A DNA stretch of 64,000 nt, taken from NCBI GenBank assembly GCA_947568835.1, contig OX387612.1:5456001-5520000 (forward strand), read 5' to 3'. Below are positions 20,801 to 32,800 of the stretch, one piece after another (position 1 is the stretch's first letter; each line of letters starts with the position of its first letter). Under the pieces are notes generated by a model. That model had not been told where the DNA came from, searched no databases, and was given only the letters and a program-made list of their open reading frames with translations. The DNA comes from Protonemura montana. Taxonomy: Eukaryota; Arthropoda; Insecta; Plecoptera; Nemouridae. A program made the translations under genes and the position numbers.

Positions 20801-23800
20801 CTAACAGTTTGGCATGTAGGAAACATCGGTGGAAACATGTGGTTCTTTTATTATTGGAAAATTGTCAGGACTGCTCTAACCTTTAAAGAAGTAACTAGTA
20901 CATGTTACGAAACGTCGGGAAATTTTGTTGTCCTTAACTTAGCATTCAAAACCCATTTCAAATAGTTTTTCTGGAAACATTGGTCCTCGTGAGATCACCG
21001 AAGTCAAGCAGCACTGGGCCAGGTATTGGATGGGTGACAACCGAACGATCTGGCCAGTTGGAAACACCAGCTCGCATAAGATAGATGGATGACCATCATA
21101 TTTATGACCAGTTATGTTCAGAAAAGAGGTTAAAGAAGATTACCTTAGTACAAAAAATTCACTTTTCTGGCATTTTTAGCCTGCCCATATCTTTTTATCC
21201 AGACGTTGACCTAAAAAAAATATTTTCTTCATTTTTCGCCCAAGAAAACCAACTTACCCTGAAAAACGTCATCGTAGATCCACTATCAAGAGTCCCGTAC
21301 GAAATCTCAGTCTGTCCCGCCAAATCCTCGGCGTTCTCGATGGGCGTTATCATTCGTTCGACTGTCAGGAACGCCGCCAGGTTCGCAGTGTACGACGAGA
21401 TGATGATCAAAGTGAAGAACCACCAGATGCCGCCGACGATGCGCGTGGACGTGGCCTGGCGGTTACGGGTTCGGTTATTGGGTTTAAAAGGTTAGGTATA
21501 TGGTTAAGACTAGCCACTAGTTTTAGTTCCCGCAACACAGAGGGGCGTGCGCAAGGGTGAACGCTCTATTGTTTGAACGCTCTACTCATAAGCTCGAAAT
21601 AAAAGGTCTTAAAAATCAATTTTCAAAAATGTAATATTTTTGTAATATATTTTTTTTTGTGAAAGAACTTTTTTTTTTCTGGTGGGGCAAAGGTCATCTT
21701 AACCCCCCGATCTTTCTCTCCTGCTGTGAGGCCTCACGCCATCCTGATCCTTAAGGAGATTTTCAAAAATTTGTAAATATTACCTCTCTACTAAAAAGAC
21801 CCCGTTCCTGTTATAGGGCCAGATGCACTGTCAAATACATTCGGCAATTTAGGCAGGTTTGGTTAGGTTAACTTGGTTAGGGAACTACGTCACTAAGGTT
21901 AAATGGCAGACATCAGCGGAGATGATTTTTAGTGTATTTAAAAATGACAGTTGGCTCAAATACCAGCCCAAAACCACAGTTGGCGCCTCCGTCGGAAAGG
22001 TTCGGTAGGTCGCTAGACGTTGTTTAGGAGGGCGTAAAACGGGTATTGTGGATTAAGAGAAGGGTATTTTGAAATGTAAATTTATTGGAAAAAAACTAGC
22101 CGAGTGTGAAATTATGCGGAACAAATTTGGTATCACAACTTTTAACACCGGAAATTCACGGTCGCTAACGACGAAATATTTTATGAGGACTATTTTACTA
22201 CCAAAAGTAGCTCTGACCTAAAATAAGCACCAACTAAAGATTAAAAGCTTTTATCATAACAAAGTGGAAAATTGATCAGACATTGTTTGAAGCTAAAGTA
22301 CAAAAGCTCGTGCGGTTTTAAAAGGCAGTGGCATTAGACGAAAGTTCCTGGAAAGACAGAGGTGCTTATTTTAGGTGAGAGAGGAGATAAACATCAACAG
22401 AAACATGCAGACATGGTACATAAAGATGGAGAAAAGTCCTATTAAAATGTACTGGAAAGATAAACGCAGGAAAAGAGTATGATGGGAGGAAGATGGCATT
22501 TGAATGGAAAAAGATAAAGTTATCTAACAGAACTAGCCATGCTAGAAGTTGAAGAGATTGTGCAAAAAGAAATCTCAAGAAAAAAAAACTGTGATTTTTA
22601 AGATTATATCTACTTTTTGGTAATTCACCGTTATATTTGGTGCTTATTTTAAGAATGTTTGAAGAAGGGTTTATTTTGAAAATCAAATGAGTGTACGACA
22701 TCGCTTATTTTCAAAAGCAACCGTCAACTCAAGAACATAAAGAGTAATTATTGTAGCACCACTGTCGATAGTACGAATCAAAGTGTACTTTTTGTAGCTA
22801 CAACCATTGGGTTCACATATTTAGTCAGAGTCCCAGCGCTAATGATAAACGTCCTGCCATTGGCTTTACAGGTTTGGTCAGAGTCACAGCGCTAATGTTT
22901 AAGCTACTAAGCAAACGAGCCGGTGACGTTTGGTAACGGTAACTGCCACCCGATGGCGTTTACGGCCGCCTTTTTCAAGACATGTCAACATTTGACATGA
23001 AATGAACGTCAATAATTTTTTTTATATTAAAAAATTTACGATCTTAATGCGAGCTATCTGAGATAAGTAATTTAATTATTATTATTATTTTTATTTTCTA
23101 AAAAAAAATAGCGATTTCACCAAGTAGCAACTTCCATATCATGTCAATTGTAGTTGGTCGTTTGATATTTACTTCGTTTACTATTAGCGCCGAGGCTCTG
23201 ATTAAAGATATAATATGAAAAAAATCATCCCAATTTCAGTTTTTAGACTCATGTCTACTTCTTCTAGCCTTAGCACTAGTTTTAACAAAAACTATTTAAA
23301 CTGGGGTTTGAATGCTAAGTCAAGAACAACTAAATTTCCCAACGTTTCGCAACTTGTACCTGTTACTTTATCAAGGGTTAAATCAGTCCAGACAATTTTC
23401 CAATAACAAAAGCCATTGGAAAAAAGTTATCGGAAAATTTTCAGGACTGCTTTTACCCTTGATAAAGTAACAGGTACAAGTTACGAAACGTTAGGAAATT
23501 CAGTTGTTCTTCACTTAGGATTCCAAACCCAATTTAAAAAGTTTTTGTCAAACCCCTATTACAGTTTCAACGTTCTGATCTCAACATTGGTGCCAAATAA
23601 AACCCTTCTCCCAGCTACCTTTGGATTCAAATCCGAGCCTTGCTGCATGAGCGTCCCAATGGCAAACCAGAAACTGTTTGCCAACGAGAACTGGTTTTCG
23701 CTCATCTGGTTGTCGATCTCGCACGGGTGTGGATTGTGCCACTCGTAAGGCGAGAACCGGGCGACAACGAACATCGTAATCGAGACGAGGAAGTAGGCGG

Positions 23801-26800
23801 CGAACACAGAAAGCCAGATCTCCACGGATAACGGGTTCATGAAGGAGAATAGACGAGTAGGCGCACTGGTAGGCACCTTTTTTGGGGCAAGTTAAAAAGA
23901 ATTCGGTGGGATTAGCTGGTGTTACTTTTGTTTATGTTTTAATGATGAACTGTGGTAATGTTGACCGATCAACTGGCGAGGAAAAATATGAAGTACCGAC
24001 CGAAGGCTTACATTTTTACAAAAACTAAATACCATAGAAAATACCATAGAAAGACCATAGAATGTGGGTAGATCTTGTCGGTTGCCTTGTCCATTTGCTT
24101 GAAATTCTGTACTGCAAAGAAGCGGACACATCACTGTCGTTCTTGTACCACTTGGGCTTCACAAATGCAATTTGAGTTTTGTTTTAGATGAGGATGCTTT
24201 CTATTATCCTTTATTTCTTTATTTTTCTTCGGAAAAAGGTATCCCCAAAGTGTTTTTTAATACTTTCAGTTACAAAAAGGGCTCTTTACAATGAGAACTG
24301 TAAGCATTATTCCTTGGAAACTATACCTGCGAATCGGAACTTAACTTTTTTTTTGTTGTTGTTATAAATCTTGATTTAAAACAAACCCGTAAAACTGATT
24401 AATTATTGAGCAAATTATGTTGTTATGCTTAATAAAATAACTCCCTGAAACCAATTACAAAAAAGTCTTTGCATTTTGAGAATGTGGTCGCTTCTTTGCA
24501 GACGAAAATAAGCAAAAAGTCGAGGTTTTTTTCACTCCCGGCACCTGTGGATTGACGCCCGTCCCTTGCTTGAGCAGCGTCCCTGTGATGAACCAGACGC
24601 TATCAGACACCGACATGTTAAGGTCGTCGTCTTGAAAACGACGCCGACGTCGACGTCGACGCTCATAAGGTGAGATGAGTGCTAGGAGGTAGAGCATGCT
24701 GCCGGCGCCGACAAAGGCGGCGACAACCAGAAGACGCAGGTCGAAGCCGAGAGGGTCGAGGAAGGTGAAGAAGGTAGACATTTTGTCTGTGGGTACCTGT
24801 TTGGTAATATTTTGTTGTAAATTCAAATATAAATAGAGATAATTCATATTATCTTTGCACATTACACAATTTCGCATGTGGTAAAATAAAGTGTGTAACG
24901 AACGGTTTAGCGTTTTGGAAACACCGGTACTCTGAAGTTAAGCAACACTGCGCTGGGTCAGGTATTGGATGGATGACCGCCATACACATGACCAGTTCTG
25001 TTTGGGAGAGAGGCTGGAGAGATGAAAGTTAGTACAGCGGCAACCTTCTGAAAAATGTGCGACGGAGACCTATTGAGTTGTACCGTCCTTCGGAAGGGTT
25101 GTTAAGCCGTTATGTCTTTTGGTGCTCTCCGGCAGGAGTACGCTACGTGACGACACCACGGGTTTCCTATTTTTCGTCAATGGGTAGGTTTAGTTCATCA
25201 ATATCACCATAATCACTCACTCATTCACTGAGGCCATTAAACCAGTACAACCAGCTGTAAAAACAATGCGTCGCTAAACACAACAAACCATTATTAACAT
25301 CGTTGGTGACTGCATTTACGACGCTAATAGTTCGGTAGCTAAAAATAAGTGCGATTTTTTCATATTAATACCAAAAAAAAATTATTTTGGCAGATACATA
25401 TTGAAAATAGCACGTTCAAAATATATATATTGTATATTAATTACAAAGTTATGCTCCTTAATTGCCGTTTTATAAACTGACGATCGACACAGATGATCAT
25501 TTGTACGCAACAATATCGATTTTCTCCTATAATGATGGAACGTAACATAATATGCTCAGATATTTCTCGAATGCACACATATTCGCGTTCCTCGTTAATT
25601 AAACTGCTTGTAAAGCGTGATCGTATTTAATATCAAGAAGTTGGTAAGTTATGGAGTATCTTGGAAGAGAAATAGGAAATGATTAATCCTGCACAGAGAT
25701 TAAAGCATCCTTAATGAACAGCTATAGCGATCAAGTTTAGCACCCCTCTCACCGTTAACCTCGATCGTGATGAGGTTATAATTTGATAATAACTTGTTGG
25801 ATTCAGCTCCAGTCAGAGTCAATTTGCCAATCAGATATGTGTTTTTTTTGTCTCCGGTCATGGGTCACGTGGAAAATCTTAGTGGCAGTGCAATTTTAAA
25901 AGTCCTTGGAGTTCCGTCTAATGACAGAGTAAGTCATCAAGGAAAAGTTCCAGAAAATGATCATAAAATAGATGAATTTTAATTTAGTTCTGTGGCGAAC
26001 GACATTATGAAACAATGGAACAATCCAGGCTCTCAACCAAGTAAGTGTAACTAGTTATAGTTATTTCTACAAGTGAATTCACAGCTCTTGTCATAGGACA
26101 TAATCACAAGCGTAGGTATTTTTCGGAAAATAACTAGCAGTCATCGAACTTCTGAAGTAAGTCTGTCATACCTTATAATCCTTAGCCCTTGAGCTTATGT
26201 GTCTCAAAACGTTATCTTATATTCCCTTCATGTCACCTAGACATAAGGTAGGCACTTTAATTCATTTTACAGTTATCCTAAAATCGTGAAAACAAGCTGA
26301 TTCATATTAAAGGAAACATACTTGTGATCTTCATATCGGTTTCGCAGAGAGACAAAAATAAGAAAATCCATAAAAAATGCATACCATGTTCCAATTTTTC
26401 GCAGGCGGAAACCGCATGAACCCATGGCATACTCAACTAATGCCACCACCCATTCAAGGAGCACCCTCCGGGTACCACTGTTCCTGTCCACAGTTACGGC
26501 CAAACATGAACGGTAACAAGATAAAGGGACCTCTAGTTTATTGGACTATTTTTTTAAAAGTTCAAAGCAGGATTGCTCAATAAAAATCGATAAAAATAAC
26601 TATTGTCTACCATTTTTAGCAGAGCTTTTTTTTTAAGTGCACGTGTTCATTTAGCGTGTGGTTTTCTTTCCAGTTTATTTGCAGGATCAAAGAAGAGTAT
26701 CAATGCCAACCCATCCTGGGATCCAGTCCCATGTGCATCATCAACAAAATATCAGGATGACGATGACGCACCAGCAAAGACTGTACCAGCAACCGCTCGA

Positions 26801-29800
26801 GCATGGCCAGTCGGTCTATCAGCAAGGACGTATCGGACATGGTAATTAAAAACAATAAATCGTATTTTTATGAGATACAATTAATGAATTGGTGAGCTGA
26901 AAAAGTTATTAAGGTGGTTTTATAATGCATTTTTATGGATTATTAGATACGTTTGACTCCGATTATATATTCTATTCACATCTAAGAAAACTTTTTTCTT
27001 TCTAGGATCATAGTACTTTTTGTCGCCAAGCCCTGCTATGTAAACAAAAAAATATTTCCAAACTGTTTTTCAGAATGCAGAAATGTCCACTACTCAACAC
27101 ATCCGCCTACACCTCAATACTCAATGCCACCCCCCTACCACCAGCACCAGCACCAATACCCGATGGGACAACAAGGAATGATGCTACCTCTTCAACCACA
27201 ATTCCACCAGCCACCAGCTAACATATACTCCTTGCCGATTCAGCCCCCATCGTTCCATTGTCAGGCAGGTGGTTTCTCCCGACACCCTCCAATACACCAT
27301 TCGATGGTAACACCGAACTGTTACAGCACATTTTCTGGAACGTACAGTCAGCGTAGAGGACCTCAACAACCACAAGTTTCCAGCACAGCAGAGGAACACC
27401 ATTTTCGTCATGCTCTCAGTGTGAACCATGGGAAAAACATGGTGAAATCGCCATCGGCAAAGGTACAGAATGTCAGACACGTAAGTGATATGAAGCAAAG
27501 CCGGGGTTTGGGAGTGGACAATGCGGGTGATTCGGTGTCGAAGGGATTTTCTTCGGCCAAGAAGAATTCAAGGACAGTGAAAGAGGCTGGGTTGTCATGT
27601 AGTAGTGCGGTGGTAAGCACGTCAACGGATGAATCTGCAAAAGTGACCGACTTGTGTCAGAGTGAGGTTGTGATTGGTGACGAGAGTGGTGCGAATTGTG
27701 TGGCGAATTTGGAGGCTGGTTTTGTGGTTGATGGCAGTTCTGGTGGAGCAAGAGAGGCTTTGACAAAGTCTAGCGTGACCGGGAAGGTGGTCGAGATTAC
27801 GGAAGTATGTGGAATTGGTGATGAAAGTCGAGTGAAGAAAGAAAAAAGATTGTCTGCGGATGATGACGAAGATGCATGTGACAGTGTCGTTTTCAATTTA
27901 GATCACAAAAAGAAGAAGTCGGAAAAAAGGGCAATCGTCGATGATTTTAGCACAAAACAGAACCCTTTTCTGAAAGCTAGCTGCCAGAAGAGTCTGGGAG
28001 TGATTTTTGAGACTGAAACTGACAGAGAAGTCGATATGCTTGGTACAGGAAGCGAAACAAGTTCAGAGAAAAGCTCTTCGCAGCTGGGAAAATTAAAGGT
28101 GATGTCGATTCTCGAAAAAGTGGCTGAAGAATTGAAAATCAACGACGACATTCTCAACTACAGACGCGTCGAGATTACCGCGGAGAAGACGCGAGTGTCT
28201 CGGGCAGTAAGTCGTGAGCCTCGTCTCAAAGAGATCCGAAACAAGTGGAACATTGCCGACAAATTCGGTAATCGTAAGTCGCGGGGAAACTCAAGACGAA
28301 ATTCGCACAGACGTGCAGCCAGCGACGATTCGGAAACAATTCCTCCACTCACTTTGATACCTTCGCAATGTCTTACAGGTAAGTGTAAGGCTGAATTAGT
28401 CTTGGGAAATGGGACTTCTTCCAAAACAGTGGCAGTAGCCGAGAGGAGACCATCTACAGAAAGAGGCTACGAGTATGACATCAACATTGACGACATGGTC
28501 AACAACATTTGCCACAGTTCCACGCCGTCTTTCACATCAAGTGACGATGGTCACTCCCCGGAAAAAGTCGACCAAGAGGTCTTGGAGTGCGGAAACGAAC
28601 ATTTTTTGATAAAAGCATTCGAAGAAGATGAACATTACTCGACGATTAAGGGTTACAGTGACGATGTGCGTAGCGGGTTTCTTGTAAAAGAGCACTCATG
28701 TTCATCGAGCGAGTTTGCGGTGACTGGTGGTGATGGATATGATGTTGGTGTTGAGAGCATTCGAGTGGCGTTTAAAAATCTGAGTGCAAGCATCACGGCC
28801 ATCAAGGAAAGACTCGAAGGAGATGGTAGTGAACCTCAGAAGCTAATCATGGAGACAGAAGCAAGCTTTCTTAAGTTTCAGAAAAGTTATTTGAAGGCAA
28901 AGACTGCTTTTCAGGAAGATATTTTTAAATATCCTTCCGATATTCATTATGATGAATTAACATGTGATAATGTGAGTAGCTTTTTCGGTCACCTTGTACA
29001 CGGAGACTATGAGATTATTATCGATTATAAAAACGGTCTTAGGCAAGATACTAAAACGCATCAAAAAAATACAGGATACAATTTTACATCAAATAGTTTC
29101 GAAGAATTCACCGACACTTCACTTACTCATGAATCAAATTTGAATATTGATGGAATATCTTACGATCAAGATTCTTTGTTGAACTACAATTATTTTGGTC
29201 AATTTAACATAAACAATCTAACGTCTCGTTTTGAGAGTCGGTCGCTTTTTGGGGTCACTCTAGGAACAATGCAGTATTTAAACAACAACGAGCAAAGATT
29301 TTCGGCGAATCAAATACCACACGAGAACAACAACCAGTTTCATCCACATCAACAATTCAGCAGTCACCCTTCAGTAGCTTCTGAAAAAAATCTCCAAGAC
29401 TTACTCGAAGACATCGATCCGAACACGATAGACTTCAACACTAGCGACATGAGAGACGACACGATATCAGCAAGTTCTTGTGAGAGTGCGATTAGGGTTA
29501 GAACTGAAGTTAAACAATCAAAAAAACTGTTGAAAGGGAACACTTTAAAACCAGCAAAAGTTATTCCATGCAATGAAGACGAGGAAAATGAGAATGTACC
29601 TAGGAATTATTTGAGACCAGGAGTTTATCCTGGAACGCCTGAGTTGATATCAGAATCTTTTGACGAACCTAAAGAAGATGCTCAAGGCACGCTTGGTCGC
29701 TTAGAGACTAGCAAAGCTGGTTTTAAAGAGAAATGCACAGTAAAAAAGAAACCTTTTGATAGAGGGAGCTATTTACAACCTGGGATCAAACAAAAATCTC

Positions 29801-32800
29801 TTGTTGAAATCATGAAAAACTCTGGAGGCGTCGACAAAAGCGTCCCGTTTAGCATAAAACAGCTGGAGATACGACATTTGGAAGCTTCTCGAACCAAGAA
29901 CGAAGATGAAAGTATTAAAACGACAGAAAAGTCTTCCAAAAAGTGTGAAAATTGGTTATCTGAGAGTTTGAAACCAGCAAACGAACGAAAACGAATTCCG
30001 TCGTTATTTGAAGTCAAGGTCAGCGGAGTGTTCAATACGAAATCAAAGGCAGACAAAAGAAAGCAAAGCAATAGCTCGTACGGATCAGGTGATGCTCCTT
30101 GTCTTCTGAGAAGGAACGTTTCCACCAGCAGGAATGGGTCGCGTCCTGGAAGCAAGAAGCTTACGAGGCGGCACAAGGCAGCGTCAAGGGGACAGACGCG
30201 ACGAAAAGAAGATAGTGCTAAGGAAGTGGTGAAGGAGCAGGTAGTATCGCCTGGCCAACAATGGTGGGCAATCGCCCCTGGTATGTATAGAAACGTCAAC
30301 ACGGAGAAATTAGAGAGTGTGGGGCTAGGTAGTGACGTTTTGGATTCTGTCAATGAAGTTGAAGAAGGCATGAGGGTTATTAATCGCCACAAAGAGACTC
30401 CTCCACCTTTGAGTAAGATTTTAGCAATTGCTCGTAAGAGTAATGAAGGGAATATTGTTTAAATGTTCTAGTTTCACGTTTAGAGAAACTGTTTTAATCG
30501 TATGGTTATGGAATAAATTAATTCAAATATGGTACGACCTGGAAATGTGGCCAGGGTTATGCTATCAATTGCAACTCTGATTATTGATTATAGTTTGTTG
30601 AAATTTAAATGATGTAATAATGTTTATGTCACTTTTCAATTCAATAAATTATTAGTTGTGAATTTCAATTATATGTTTTAGTCATGTGGTTGTTAAACTA
30701 CATTTTATTGTCCGAAAATAATAATATATACACACATTGAATAGTGGCAATGATAAAAACTGTAAAAAGGTGAATAAATATCTCAATTTAATTTCGCCAA
30801 AGCACAAGCACAATTGCTTGCTAATCAATCAATGTCATTTTATTCGGAATGGACGAACTGAATCAACGTGAAATTGAGCGAAGAGCGGTCTGATATCCTA
30901 ATCAAATATGTCTCAACAATAACGTTAACATTTATCATCCTGCCAGTTGGTATAAATTGGTTGGGTAACATTGATGTTTCTATCGTACAGGTAAAGGTCA
31001 GAGATCTTTATTCAAGTTATCAAACCCTTGAGGTGAGACGTAACAGCGCAGTCTGGCAAATTTCCTGTTTCATATCAATTATGGATATATACAGTGTTGC
31101 ACAACCGTGGTTGTGGGTGCTGTTACCGATCGGCTTAGCACCTTTCAAAATTAAGGGGCGAATAGGGTCGAGAGAAATAAAACGGTCAAAATTTGGAATG
31201 TTATGTAGCATTGTTCTGATTATTTTCTTCGTCTATCTTGGAATTGAAGAAACAAAAGCATATACGCTTCGCAGCCCGGATATTGTCCTATACGTGTATT
31301 ATTTTCAAACTGCGGTCAATATTTTGCGAGTGACCTTTTTTGCGTGTTCTAATTTTCGTGTTGGATTGAATTTTCTGAATATTTTGAAAGTTTTACAAGC
31401 GATGGACTCTACGTTTCAAAACGAAGGGATCAAAATTCGTTACGTACGAACTAGGAAACTTTCTTTGATTCAAATTTCTATTTGCTTCTTAATGACTTTG
31501 TACAGAATTTCATTGACTGCCTTCCGAATTCTTGTCACCTACAAAGGGAAGTTTATACATTCCTTAATCATATCTTACATTATATCACTTTATCATCACG
31601 TGGTATCAGCAATCATTTTATTTCTTTATTGTGGCTGGTTGTCTTTAATGCAACAAAGATTTAAAATTATAAACACACATATCGAAGGGGTTTTAACAGC
31701 AAATGCAGGCAAAATTGTTGAAAATGGCAAAGTCATAAGACGGATAAAATTAGTTGGCCCACGGCGTTTTCTAACAATAAGAAAATTAGCAGAATTTCAT
31801 GACTCATTAAACGACATGTCGAATCATGTGAACGACATGTTTGGTACTCAAATGCTTCTGTTTTTTGCTTCTACTATCACTATAGTAATCTCGACGATTT
31901 CTTACTATTTCGTGACGGGGAGTGGTATAGTCGGACACAAGGCAATGGAAACTTTTGTTGGACTTTCTGTGTTGCTGGAGCTCACGATTCAACTGATTGG
32001 CGTTGTGTTTGTATCCGTTTCAACTTCACACGAGGTAAGTTTAGCTATAAATTCAGAAAAAAAAAAACATTGAAAGAAGTAAAATTATTCAGTTTTTACC
32101 TAGTTGATAAATTGTTAAAAATTGGTAAAAAATTGTAAAAAAAATCCGTCCAAAATGTAAAAACGATGTAACTATGCGTAGTAAAACATTTAACTTTATG
32201 TAATCAAACCCACAAATGAGCCTTTAAGTATTTGTGGAAAAAAAAAAACATAAAAAATGTGATCCTTATTTACCGAAAAAAAATATATAGAAATATACAA
32301 GATTTTAGCCGGTGCTTACGACATCCCCAACAAAGTGAAAATAGCGTAAAAATTTGCTCAAAACCTGACACATTGCTGTGCTGCGTTTTCTGAACGATCA
32401 ACGAATATCATGTAAAATGAATGTTTTCCAAGCAGTCCAATGTACTAGGTGCTAGAGGTTGAAAAACGTCTCTGTGTTATTCTTATGGGCCATGTTTTTC
32501 CAAGCAGTCCAATGTACTAGGTGCTAGTGGTTGAAAAATGTCTCTGTGTTATTCTTATGGGCCATGTTTTTCCAAGCAGTCCAATGTACTAGGTGCTAGT
32601 GGTTGAATAATGTCTCTGTGTTATTCTTAAGGGCCATGTTTTTCCAAGAAGTCCAAAGTACTAGGTGCTAGGGGTTGAAAAATGTCTCTGTGTTATTCTT
32701 ATGGGCCATGTTTTTCCAAGAAGTCCAATGTACTAGGTGCTAGTGGTTGAAAAATGTCTCTGTGTTATTCTTATTGGCCATGTTTTTCCAAGCAGTCCAA

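Noticed and set aside
30868-31080. In-frame extension of gustatory receptor exon A upstream of its ATG
   Set aside because: The match to exon B begins at the Met at 31081, and the family N-terminus fits there; the upstream open stretch has no ATG that gives a better protein.
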